Shown piece by piece: positions 7,788 to 14,782 of a stretch of DNA of 15,515 nucleotides. How positions within the stretch are numbered: the first letter of the stretch is position 1; each line of letters opens with the position of its first letter. This DNA comes from CAZGSG01 sp964528095 (GTDB lineage Bacteria > Bacteroidota > Bacteroidia > Chitinophagales > Chitinophagaceae): NCBI GenBank assembly GCA_964528095.1, contig CAZGSG010000124.1, forward strand, positions 1 through 15,515. Reading direction: 5' to 3'. The position numbers and the translations under genes are program-made. The notes beneath the pieces were generated by a model. The model was not told the DNA's origin. It was given only the letters and a program-made list of their open reading frames with translations, and ran no database searches.

Positions 7788-8882
7788 TTAGTCAGCAGAA
7801 AAACCAAAAGCAGCAAGCATTTTTGTAAAGATGGCCGTATTCTGGTACATGCCGGCGAAATTTATAGCGCCGGGACCATAAGCAAATACAGGGATCATAA
7901 TACCGGTATGACCGGTGGTCGTAAATTTCATTTCTGCTTTTCCCTGCTGCATATCACCGCCGGTCAATGCCAGGCCGCCGGTTTCGTGATCAGCCGTAAT
8001 GATAACAAGTGTATTGCCATCTTTTTCAGCAAAATCAAGTACAGCGCCAATTGTCTGATCAAAATCCAGCATTTCTTTTATAATATAATCTCCATCATTT
8101 GCGTGACCGCCCCAATCTATCTGTGATCCTTCTACCATCATAAAAAATCCTTTCTTATTTTTTGTGAGTACAGACAAAGCCGTTTGCGTGGATTGCAGTA
8201 ACTGCTCTCCCCTGCCTTCAGCCATTTTTGGCGGCTCTTCACTGGCAATAAATCCCGCCAGTTTACCCGACCTGACTTTTACAATATCCGAAAGGGTGTC
8301 CAACACCTGGTAACCATTTGCTCTCAGGCTATCCAACAGGTTCCTGCCATCTTTTCTTTTAGCAAAATGATTTTTACCACCTCCGATGAACACGTCGATA
8401 TCTGTTTTCAAAAAATCCTGTGCAATATCCTCCACCATACTTCTTGATGGCTGATGAGCGATAAAGGCGGCCGGTGTGGCATGAGTGATGGAACAGGAAA
8501 CCACCAGGCCGGTTGCCAGTTTGTTTTTTTCCGCTATCTCGAGTATCGTTGGATGCGCTACCCTGGTTTGATCAACACCAATACCACCATTGTATGTTTT
8601 TTGCCCAATGGAGAACGCCGTGGCGCCAGCTCCTGAATCAGTCACATAATTGTCTGCCGATTGATTAAAATGAAACCCAACGAATGGACAGCGTTCAAGT
8701 TGCAGGTGACCTTTGTTGGCAGTCAGCCCTGCATAGATCTGTGCTGCGCCCATACCATCACCTATCATCAGGATGATGTTTTTAGGTCTTTTAGTACTTA
8801 CGTTCTTATTATTTCCTTTCTGACCGTTGGTTTGAACTATTGTCAATAGTATGAATAACAGGCCGAGCGCTATTTTTTTCAT
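7788..8882 (-). CDS. phoA: PhoA-type alkaline phosphatase
   Basis: This 364-residue alkaline phosphatase has a signal peptide (MKKIALGLLFILLTIVQTNG, then QK) and is expected in the periplasm, where it releases phosphate from phosphomonoesters. Visible signatures are D42 in MIGDGMG (metal), TDSGAGATAF with nucleophile S83 after D82, VEGSQIDWGGHAND (metal ligands), TADHETGG (metal ligands) and the C-terminal GHTGIMIPVFAYGPGA with the last metal histidine. The length is on the short side compared with E. coli PhoA but normal for Bacteroidota members. It lies 84 nt upstream of the second exported hydrolase on the same strand, so it may head a three-gene phosphorus-scavenging unit or have its own transcript. 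The gene symbol reflects family, not proven orthology. Confidence 0.92.
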   Translation of the reverse strand: MKKIALGLLFILLTIVQTNGQKGNNKNVSTKRPKNIILMIGDGMGAAQIYAGLTANKGHLQLERCPFVGFHFNQSADNYVTDSGAGATAFSIGQKTYNGGIGVDQTRVAHPTILEIAEKNKLATGLVVSCSITHATPAAFIAHQPSRSMVEDIAQDFLKTDIDVFIGGGKNHFAKRKDGRNLLDSLRANGYQVLDTLSDIVKVRSGKLAGFIASEEPPKMAEGRGEQLLQSTQTALSVLTKNKKGFFMMVEGSQIDWGGHANDGDYIIKEMLDFDQTIGAVLDFAEKDGNTLVIITADHETGGLALTGGDMQQGKAEMKFTTTGHTGIMIPVFAYGPGAINFAGMYQNTAIFTKMLAAFGFSAD

Positions 8883-9016
8883 TATTATTTTTTGAATGCG
8901 GGAATAAATATCTACCCGGTTTTGATCTTTGCCAGGGGCTATATTTTTGCAATAGTACAGGTCATATGTTATGTAAATAATATGGACTGATCATTAACCT
9001 AAACATATTCTACCGG

Positions 9017-9041
9017 TCATTTTTTCATCATAAAAAAATGA
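9017..9041. other. A/T-rich hairpin in the divergent phoA / AI-2E intergenic region
   Basis: TCATTTTTT and AAAAAAATGA form a stem of at least nine pairs around a CATCAT loop. It lies in the 219-nt gap between divergently transcribed genes and so is not an obvious terminator. A regulatory role or a leftover repeat end are both possible; I see no gene in the gap. Confidence 0.4.
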
Positions 9042-9101
9042 TCATTTGATAACAGTTTGTTGGTTGCGGAATTAAATCGGTAATTTACCATGCGTTGAAC
9101 T

Positions 9102-10163
9102 ATGGAAGCAAAATTGAACAAACCCGAACGGCTATTATATATTGCGGCAGCACTCGTAGTGGCAATCTGGTTTGCGCACCTGGTATTGCAGGTCTTGCTC
9201 CTGTTCTTTTTTGCAGTGGTGATGGCGATTGTATTGAATGCACCCGTGACCTGGCTTGAATCAAAGGGATGGAAACGGACACTGGCGGCGCTGGTCGTTT
9301 TTTTTGGTGTATTAGTTTTTTTGGGTGCCATCGGCTGGATGGTCGTTCCCAAGATCGTGACACAGGTAAAATTGCTGGCCACAAGTCTCCCAACATATAT
9401 TGAACATCTTGACCAGCGCTTATCAGACTGGCTGGGCAGTGCAACAGGACATACCACAACGCCAACAGCGGCGCCTGCCACATCAGAGCTGCCTTCGGCC
9501 CCCAAACTGTTCATGGGCATTGCACAATATTTTCTTTCAGTAGGACAGGTACTGTTGCTGATCATTTTCTTTTTCTGCCTGGTGATCTATATGCTGCTAA
9601 ATCCCGCGCCCTTACTCGATCTCTATCTTTCATTTTTCCCGGAACGAAAACGCGAAAAGATAGCTGAAGCATTTGCAGAGGCATCAACCATGACGATCGG
9701 CTGGATGTGGTCCAATGTGATAGCCGGCCTGATCCGCGCGGTAATCGTTTGGTTCTTTTTATATTTTATGGACATTCCCGGTGTATGGGTATGGGCTGGC
9801 GTGACTTTTTTCGCTGAGTTAATCCCGCGATTGGGCTTTTACATCATGTCTGTACCTCCTATCCTGCTGGCTTTTTCGATATCGCCAACTACGGCCCTTT
9901 GGGTAGCGGGTTTTTATATTTTGCTCGACGAGATCATTGGTGATTTCATTATTCCCCGTATACGTTCCACTACCATGAAGATTCACCCGGTGTCCATTCT
10001 GCTGATGATCATCCTGATGTCTACAGCCTTTGGTATCATGGGGGCTTTTATCGCTACCCCGCTAACAGCATTCATCAAAGCTCACTACGAAACATTTAAT
10101 AAGGAGCGATTAAGCGATGTGAAGAACGAAGGATATATTCAGCGCATGCTGAAACGCAAATAG
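9102..10163 (+). CDS. AI-2E (PerM/YdiK) family membrane transporter
   Basis: This 353-residue polytopic protein has paired N-terminal helices (residues about 10-45 and 62-85), a soluble central region with a Thr/Ala/Pro-rich low-complexity insert near residues 118-130, and a helical C-terminal half. The C-terminus carries the family's most conserved part: LLDEIIGDFIIPRI, then HPVSILLMIILMSTAFGIMGAFIATPLTAF. The family was named after autoinducer-2 export, but most members have no proven substrate and some are Na+/Li+/H+ antiporters, so the name should not be read as function. It stands alone on the plus strand, divergent from phoA. No link with the phosphonate genes is visible. A weak candidate promoter (TTTG at 9056, TAATTTAC at 9081) precedes it. 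Confidence 0.9.
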   Translation: MEAKLNKPERLLYIAAALVVAIWFAHLVLQVLLLFFFAVVMAIVLNAPVTWLESKGWKRTLAALVVFFGVLVFLGAIGWMVVPKIVTQVKLLATSLPTYIEHLDQRLSDWLGSATGHTTTPTAAPATSELPSAPKLFMGIAQYFLSVGQVLLLIIFFFCLVIYMLLNPAPLLDLYLSFFPERKREKIAEAFAEASTMTIGWMWSNVIAGLIRAVIVWFFLYFMDIPGVWVWAGVTFFAELIPRLGFYIMSVPPILLAFSISPTTALWVAGFYILLDEIIGDFIIPRIRSTTMKIHPVSILLMIILMSTAFGIMGAFIATPLTAFIKAHYETFNKERLSDVKNEGYIQRMLKRK

Positions 10164-10247
10164 AGAGCCGGGGAGTTGCTGTCATTGTATTACGATATCG
10201 CGTTGTATTTGTAATTGCATCATTTAATAGCATGCTATATATATTCG

Positions 10248-10262
10248 AAGAGCTTAGCTCTT
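10248..10262. other. Palindrome AAGAGCT-T-AGCTCTT
   Basis: The 7-nt arms are perfect around one central T. It lies 10 nt before the large nested repeat and shares the AGAGCT wording with it, so it is probably part of the same element or its edge. Confidence 0.5.
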
Positions 10263-10271
10263 TGCAGCAGA

Positions 10272-10465
10272 TTTCACACAGAGCTAAGGAGTAAATGAGT
10301 GAAGGAACAGACTGCTATTTATGCTTTTATTATCGGTTGAAATAAAGAGCTAAGGAGTCTTTTCACTGCGTGAAAACGCTCCTTAGCTCACATGTACAAT
10401 AAATAATAATTGTATAAATATAATGTAGCTTCCTTCACTCATTTACTCCTTAGCTCTGTGTGAAA
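10272..10465. repeat. Nested palindromic element with perfect 36-nt terminal inverted repeats
   Basis: The outer arms 10272-10307 and 10430-10465 are reverse complements at all 36 positions and start TTTCACACAGAGCTAAGGAG. The interior has a second hairpin using the same GAGCTAAGGAG word. No open frame is contained. The element sits between the convergent AI-2E and GntR genes, in the 421-nt gap 10164-10584, which otherwise holds nothing I can identify. It has the form of a non-autonomous mobile or REP-like element; no flanking target duplication was confirmed. Confidence 0.85.
10347..10389. terminator. Strong internal hairpin, possible bidirectional terminator
   Basis: GAGCTAAGGAG (10347-10357) pairs with CTCCTTAGCTC (10379-10389). 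Inside it TTTTCAC (10360-10366) pairs with GTGAAAA (10370-10376) around a TGC loop. The total is 18 Watson-Crick pairs with a small internal mismatch. The convergent setting fits termination in both directions, but no long U-tract follows. Confidence 0.55.
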
Positions 10466-10584
10466 CCCGTTGCGGTGTTAGTGATGCAGGGATAAGAAGA
10501 ACAATTCTTCAATCTCTACAACAAAACTCAATTGATATTAATCGAAACAGAAAAGCTATTCTACAATACGCTGTGTGAAATCTA

Positions 10585-11277
10585 TTATTTTATCTGGTCA
10601 AAACTATGTTTCAAATGTTGCAGCATTCCCTGGCGGAATTTCTCTTTATTACCATGTTTTAGCAGGTCTACCAGGTCCATATGCGACACTGCAGCGGGAG
10701 TATATTCTTTTTCCAGTTGCATCACATAACCAAAGATCGGGAGCAGCATGGTCTGAAAACGTTGCATGGTATCGTTGCCTGTCATCTGGTAGAGTTTACC
10801 ATGAAAAGCAATTTCGTGTTTAATCCGGAAAGCCGGCTTGCCCACGGTGGATTGTTGACGGAAGGCGATTGCTTCCAACTCTTCCACATCTGCTTTTGTT
10901 TTGCGTTTATAAAGAATATCGGCGAGACCGACTTCGAGTGTAAGCCTTAATTCGAACAAATCCTGCAGTGTATTGCTATCCATGATCACCGGATCAAGTA
11001 CCCGCTCCATCGAACCTAAAATATCAGGACGGGAAAGCAACATCCCTCTTTTTTTTCTTGTTTCCACAATGCCCAGCATCCGTAACCGGCTCAATGCTTC
11101 ACGTACCACGTTGCGGCTAACACCCAATGATTCTGCCAGCTGTTGTTCGCTTGGCAACGCATCACCGGGTTTGAATAGTTTTTTTCGCAGATAATCCCGC
11201 AACTGGACTTCTACTACATCGGCCATTGTTTTCTGATCAATTTTTTTGAGGTCTGTTGAAAGATCCGATTTAATCAT
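10585..11277 (-). CDS. GntR-family transcription regulator, FadR/FCD subfamily
   Basis: This is a 230-residue regulator. The winged helix-turn-helix covers about residues 17-85, with PSEQQLAESLGVSRNVVREALSRLRMLGIVE (42-72) as recognition unit. A helical FCD ligand-binding domain follows from about residue 105. Candidate FCD metal or ligand residues are E155 (usually Asp in the family), H159 in HEIAFHGKLYQMTGN, H199 and H221. FCD regulators usually respond to sugar acids or other small carboxylates and repress neighbouring catabolic genes. It is divergent from the MFS transporter across a 123-nt gap. That gap holds one operator-like site 25 nt before its own start (11302-11312) and another over the transporter start, suggesting it controls itself and the transporter. 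The same site precedes the deacetylase-aldolase pair. Confidence 0.9.
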   Translation of the reverse strand: MIKSDLSTDLKKIDQKTMADVVEVQLRDYLRKKLFKPGDALPSEQQLAESLGVSRNVVREALSRLRMLGIVETRKKRGMLLSRPDILGSMERVLDPVIMDSNTLQDLFELRLTLEVGLADILYKRKTKADVEELEAIAFRQQSTVGKPAFRIKHEIAFHGKLYQMTGNDTMQRFQTMLLPIFGYVMQLEKEYTPAAVSHMDLVDLLKHGNKEKFRQGMLQHLKHSFDQIK

Positions 11278-11301
11278 ACGCTGTTACGATATTTTAATTA
11301 A

Positions 11302-11312
11302 ATGTAGTACAA
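11302..11312. promoter_or_regulatory. Candidate GntR operator (ATGTAGTACAA)
   Basis: The perfect palindrome TGTAGTACA is embedded here and shares ATGT-nnn-ACA with the two 15-bp palindromes at 11399 and 14446. It differs from the FadR-subfamily consensus TNGTNNNACNA at one position. It lies 25 nt upstream of the GntR start, suiting autorepression. Confidence 0.5.
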
Positions 11313-11398
11313 ATAGCTTTATACTGCTTGCCTCATTCTCTAAATAGGGGTATTAATTTAAGACAAAAAATAGAATTGTTAGCCCGAAGCGCCTATCT

Positions 11399-11413
11399 TT
11401 ATGTCCTACATAA
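11399..11413. promoter_or_regulatory. Candidate operator TTATGTCCTACATAA at the MFS transporter start
   Basis: This is a perfect palindrome: TTATGT and ACATAA around CCT. The identical sequence occurs at 14446-14460 over the deacetylase start. It contains the GT-nnn-AC core of FadR-type operators and lies in the region controlled by the divergent GntR gene. A TATCTTTA resembling the -7 promoter element overlaps its left edge (11394-11401). Confidence 0.65.
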
Positions 11414-12657
11414 GCACTAAAACGAATTTGCATATGAAAAGACCGGCAACAGGCTCATCCATTTATCCCTGGGCCCTGGTAGCGATGCTTTGGGTGGTGG
11501 CCTTTCTGAACTACCTGGATCGCATCCTGCTTACTTCCATGCGTGATCCGATCGTTGCCGACTTCTCTCTTACCGATGCGCAGTTCGGATTACTTACTTC
11601 TGTCTTTTTATGGTCGTATGGTTTGTTTAGTCCCCTCGGTGGTTTTTTTGCCGATAAATACAGCCGTAAAAAAGTGATCGTCTTCAGCGTGTTCGTCTGG
11701 TCTGTTGTTACATTATGGACGGGTTACGCGCATTCATTTACCGAGATGCTGATAGCCCGTTTGTTCATGGGCATCAGCGAAGCCTGTTATATACCTGCAG
11801 CGCTTGCATTGATCACGGATTATCATAGAGGTAAAACCCGTTCACTGGCAACCGGTATTCATATGAGCGGACTTTATACAGGACTGGCCATCGGTGGCAT
11901 CGGCGGATTTATTGCCGAAGCCTGGGGCTGGCGTTCTGGTTTTCATGTATTCGGAATATTCGGTATCGTGTACTCGCTCATTTTATTAAAGATCTTAAAA
12001 GACGCGGAAAAAGAACCGCCGGCGGAAGAAACGGTGAGTACGAATGAATTCAGCCTGTTAAATTCGTTGAAGGTATTGTTTAGTCAAACAGCTTTTAGCA
12101 TACTCCTGTTTTATTTCGCTGTACTGGGTATTGTGAACTGGCTGGTATATGGCTGGCTTCCGACTTTCCTGAAAGATCATTTTAAATTAAATCTCGGCGA
12201 AGCCGGTATCTCTGCTACGGGTTATATACAAATCGGTTCTTTTATCGGCGTTATTATTGGCGGCATACTGGCCGATCGTTGGGTAAGCAGGAATAAAAAA
12301 GGCCGGCTCTATATAGTGATCATTGGCTTTTCGTTGGGCGCTCCTTTTCTTTTCCTGCTGGCTTCCACGCAGGTATTTACAATAGCCATTGTAGCCATGT
12401 TAATATTTGGACTAGCAAGAGGGTTCAATGATGCCAATCTTATGCCTATTCTGCGACAGGTTTCCGCGCAACGATATATCGCAACAGCGTACGGCTTTCT
12501 CAATTTCCTGAGTACCATAGTTGGTGGTGTAATGGTATATGTTGGCGGTGCCCTGAAAGATGCCAATATAAGCCTTGCCATTGTATACCAGGTAGCGGCT
12601 GTAGCAATGCTGCTTGCCACCTGGAGTCTTTTCGCATTAAAGATCAAAAACAAATAA
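11401..12657 (+). CDS. MFS transporter, ACS-like (sugar-acid/organic-anion) family
   Basis: This 418-residue major facilitator carrier has twelve predicted helices. The first helix includes ALVAMLWVVAFLNYLDRILLTSMRDPI (about 25-51), where NYLDR is typical of the anion:cation symporter group. The loop motif GGFFADKYSRKK (80-91) is the MFS A-motif, and a similar ILADRWVSRNKKGR loop occurs in the second half. ACS carriers import hexuronates, galactonate and similar anions; the substrate here is inferred only from the aldolase and FCD regulator nearby. Two starts are possible. The ATG at 11401 lies inside a palindromic operator, and an in-frame ATG at 11434 (MKRPATGSS) would place the operator in the leader. 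I give the longer form but consider 11434 at least as likely. The gene converges with the aldolase gene, leaving 80 nt between stops. Confidence 0.9.
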   Translation: MSYISTKTNLHMKRPATGSSIYPWALVAMLWVVAFLNYLDRILLTSMRDPIVADFSLTDAQFGLLTSVFLWSYGLFSPLGGFFADKYSRKKVIVFSVFVWSVVTLWTGYAHSFTEMLIARLFMGISEACYIPAALALITDYHRGKTRSLATGIHMSGLYTGLAIGGIGGFIAEAWGWRSGFHVFGIFGIVYSLILLKILKDAEKEPPAEETVSTNEFSLLNSLKVLFSQTAFSILLFYFAVLGIVNWLVYGWLPTFLKDHFKLNLGEAGISATGYIQIGSFIGVIIGGILADRWVSRNKKGRLYIVIIGFSLGAPFLFLLASTQVFTIAIVAMLIFGLARGFNDANLMPILRQVSAQRYIATAYGFLNFLSTIVGGVMVYVGGALKDANISLAIVYQVAAVAMLLATWSLFALKIKNK

Positions 12658-12706
12658 GTTTAATAAACGTCCATGGTCAACTGCTCTCTTTCATCGTGCA
12701 CTAACA

Positions 12707-12722
12707 GCAATGCAGGCATTGC
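12707..12722. terminator. Short palindrome between convergent genes, possible terminator
   Basis: GCAATGC and GCATTGC form a perfect 7-bp stem around AG, between the stop codons of the MFS gene (12657) and the aldolase gene (12738). There is no U-tract and the loop is too tight for a simple hairpin, so the terminator call is weak. Confidence 0.3.
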
Positions 12723-12737
12723 CGGTTTGGAGGAGAC

Positions 12738-13661
12738 TTAAGGAAAAAATTCAGGGATCATTTTCCTGGCTATCTTTCTGGCAGCATCTACTTCCGAACC
12801 TGGAATCCAGCGATAAGGCCATCGTAGTCTTGTTCCAATATTCGACCACCCTCCCACTGCAGCAAGAAATTTATCAAGGGCCGGATTGGAATATCCCTGC
12901 TGTTGATAAGGACTGATACACTGCCTGAAAAAATCCTGTATCCTGTTTTCGATATCAAGCGCGCGCTGCTGATCGGTGCTCATCAAATTCCACCAATCCT
13001 GCGCTGCACCGGGATTGATACAGGCAACATTGGAATAAGCGCCCCCGGCTATTTTATTTTTTACCCCTGTTGCCAGCATGTGGCCCGGTACGAAAATGGA
13101 TAAATGCGCGGCGTAGACTTTCATTTCTTCCACCCATGTATCATCACCGCTCAGTACTTTAATACCGATAAGCGATGGGATTTCTTTTTTGAATGGCAGG
13201 TACTCCACCGGCGTAAGAACAGTCTTCGCATGCGGGGGATTATACAATACCAATGGAATGCCTCTCGCTACTACGGCTATCTGCCGGAGAAAATCTATTT
13301 GTTCATCCGCGGTTGTTTTTACCCAGTCGGGTAATATTACCTGTATGGCATCGGGATGTAAGTGCACGGCACGTTTTACTCTTTCGAGTGAAATGACCGG
13401 GGAAGGATGTGATGCGCCTACCTGGAATTTCATTTCCGCATTTTTACATTTGGCAGCAAGTAGTTCGTTCACCAAGTCAAACTCCTGTTCAGTCTGGTTA
13501 TGAAATTCACCGGCAGTACCATTTGAATAGATGCCATCAACCCCTGCGGCTACCAGGTAATCGATCTCTGCTTCCAGGCTGGATGTATTGATCGATTGAT
13601 CTTCATTGATCGGTAATAAAAGGGTAGCCCAATTTCCTTTGAGTGTATCTTTAGTCAGCAT
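12738..13661 (-). CDS. DHDPS/N-acetylneuraminate-lyase family aldolase
   Basis: This is a 307-residue class I aldolase of the DapA/NanA barrel family. The Schiff-base lysine is K168 in LIGIKVLSGD, the catalytic tyrosine is Y140 in LVLYNPP, and the pyruvate-carboxylate loop is GTAGE (48-52). The stretch after the tyrosine is NPPHAKT rather than the NVPSRT of true dihydrodipicolinate synthase, whose Arg binds the aspartate semialdehyde carboxylate. Lysine biosynthesis is therefore unlikely; a 2-keto-3-deoxy sugar acid or related substrate is more plausible. The start codon overlaps the stop of the upstream deacetylase gene (TAATG), so the pair is translationally coupled and shares the operator at 14446. 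With the ACS-type carrier and FCD regulator this looks like a sugar-acid catabolic set. The exact substrate is unknown. Confidence 0.88.
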   Translation of the reverse strand: MLTKDTLKGNWATLLLPINEDQSINTSSLEAEIDYLVAAGVDGIYSNGTAGEFHNQTEQEFDLVNELLAAKCKNAEMKFQVGASHPSPVISLERVKRAVHLHPDAIQVILPDWVKTTADEQIDFLRQIAVVARGIPLVLYNPPHAKTVLTPVEYLPFKKEIPSLIGIKVLSGDDTWVEEMKVYAAHLSIFVPGHMLATGVKNKIAGGAYSNVACINPGAAQDWWNLMSTDQQRALDIENRIQDFFRQCISPYQQQGYSNPALDKFLAAVGGWSNIGTRLRWPYRWIPGSEVDAARKIARKMIPEFFP

Positions 13662-14458
13662 TATTTTTTTATTGAGGTAAGCGTTACCAGGTCGCTCATG
13701 GTATAAAATTTCATCTTATACCGGTTCACATACTTGCAAATGAATTCGAGGGTGGAATATTCCACTTCATGTTTTTCAGGGTTTGCTGTTGCTACCGGCT
13801 TATGGCCATAAACCACCAGAATGGTATTGTTTTTTCTTGCATAGTCAAGCAAACTTTGCAGGTATTCGAGTGAAAAGTATTTATAATTCTGTTCCATGCC
13901 AATACCATCCACCAGCAATTTTCCATTAAAAAAACAACTCAGGTCCTTCGCCGCTTTTTCTTTATTGGTCACCCCGCGTAAAGTAGAAAATTTTGTAAAC
14001 AGCAGGCTATCCGTAAGCAGGCTTCTTGATCCCGAGGGATAGGCAAAGGAACGTACATGCATTCCCGCTTTTTTCATGGTATCCACCTGTGATAATTCAT
14101 TGGCAATATATTTTTCAGCAGCATTCGCCTCGATATACGGTACTGCCGCAATATGATTATCGCCATGAAAACCCAGTTCATGCCCTCGCTGCTGTAGCTG
14201 AAGAAGCTGCAACCGTTTAGCTTTGTCCAGTTGTTGGAACTTAGAAACAAAAAAAGTAGCCCGCCAGCGTTGTGGCTGTAATAAAGAATCGGCCAATATC
14301 CATTCTTGCACGCTATTATCATCCAGGGTAATGATCACACCTGGAACAATCTTTCGCTGATCATTACCAACTGCTTTGGATGAGTTCCCTGGAGTATCCG
14401 ATTTCCATGCCAGGAGGAATAAAAACGGAAGCAGTTTATATATGTTTATGTAGGACAT
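13661..14458 (-). CDS. Polysaccharide deacetylase-like (NodB-fold) protein, probably exported
   Basis: This 265-residue protein has an N-terminal hydrophobic segment (YKLLPFLFLLAWKSD, residues 7-21) and a NodB-homology domain. The catalytic and metal residues appear as TLDDN (D46, D47), ATFFVSKF, the metal pair H98-x3-H102 in GHELGFHGDNH, and the FAYPSGSRS motif. Such enzymes remove acetyl groups from amino sugars in a metal-dependent way. The substrate may also be a small acetylated or amide compound, as some family members are not polysaccharide-active. It is the first gene of a two-gene unit with the aldolase. The start ATG lies inside the palindrome at 14446-14460, with two further palindromes just upstream. 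The segment FLLAW-KSD resembles a lipoprotein signal in which Trp (TGG) stands where Cys would be expected. Confidence 0.85.
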   Translation of the reverse strand: MSYINIYKLLPFLFLLAWKSDTPGNSSKAVGNDQRKIVPGVIITLDDNSVQEWILADSLLQPQRWRATFFVSKFQQLDKAKRLQLLQLQQRGHELGFHGDNHIAAVPYIEANAAEKYIANELSQVDTMKKAGMHVRSFAYPSGSRSLLTDSLLFTKFSTLRGVTNKEKAAKDLSCFFNGKLLVDGIGMEQNYKYFSLEYLQSLLDYARKNNTILVVYGHKPVATANPEKHEVEYSTLEFICKYVNRYKMKFYTMSDLVTLTSIKK

Positions 14459-14460
14459 AA
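14446..14460. promoter_or_regulatory. Candidate operator TTATGTAGGACATAA over the deacetylase start codon
   Basis: This is the same perfect 15-bp palindrome as at 11399-11413, read on the other strand. It covers the ATG of the deacetylase gene (14456-14458). The identical position relative to a start codon in two neighbouring transcription units marks it as a likely shared operator, with the GntR/FCD protein the obvious candidate binder. Confidence 0.65.
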
Positions 14461-14488
14461 TATTTACTGTAAATATTTAATAAATATT
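14459..14488. promoter_or_regulatory. Two overlapping A/T-rich palindromes upstream of the deacetylase
   Basis: AATATTTAC-T-GTAAATATT (14459-14477) is perfect. It overlaps AATATTTA-A-TAAATATT (14472-14488), also perfect. They directly adjoin the operator at 14446-14460, so a second regulator or an extended operator array is possible. Confidence 0.45.
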
Positions 14489-14782
14489 CGTGACTACCAA
14501 AACATTTCAGGCAAATGCATAAAAACTCGACCGTACACCATTATCGTGTTCCTTTTCACTTGCCGCACTGTCATCCCAGGCCTCAGTATACAGCCAGCGC
14601 TAAATAATCAATCCCTGCCAATTCCGTGCCTCCATTCTTAAACGTTGGTTTACAGAAAGAACAATAATAAAGTTCCATGCAGTCATCAGAATCAAATTCT
14701 TCCGTGTTTCCGTGTTAAAAAAACAATGAACCAACCGCCACCCCTAACAAAAAGATAGGATCTATTCTAATCCTGTAGCCAA
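14489..14782. other. Non-coding stretch of about 290 bp
   Basis: No convincing gene is visible on either strand. It contains the short tandem repeat TTCCGTGTTTCCGTGTT (14700-14716). It probably holds the promoter of the deacetylase-aldolase unit at its left end and the terminator of the truncated gene at its right end. Confidence 0.5.
14749..14774 (-). terminator. Weak intrinsic terminator after the truncated gene
   Basis: On the minus strand AGGAT and ATCCT form a 5-bp stem, followed 3 nt later by five T residues, 9 nt after the stop of the gene ending at 14783. The stem is short, so confidence is low. Confidence 0.3.

Noticed and set aside
8963..8990. TTATGTAAATAATA half-site resembling the GntR operator in the phoA upstream region
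   Set aside because: Only one half matches and the symmetry is lost; A/T-rich DNA gives such matches easily.
9102..10163. Quorum-sensing (AI-2) export function
   Set aside because: The family name is historical and nothing in the neighbourhood supports AI-2 production or sensing.
10272..10465. CRISPR array or attachment site
   Set aside because: The repeats are inverted rather than regularly spaced direct repeats, and no cas or integrase gene is nearby.
12738..13661. Naming the aldolase dapA (lysine biosynthesis)
   Set aside because: The SRT motif that binds aspartate semialdehyde is replaced by HAKT, and the context is a carrier plus FCD regulator.
14583..14678. A 31-residue minus-strand frame with closely spaced cysteines (YYCSFCKP)
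   Set aside because: It is too short, has no visible promoter or start context, and part of its upstream region is a simple repeat; chance is the likelier explanation.
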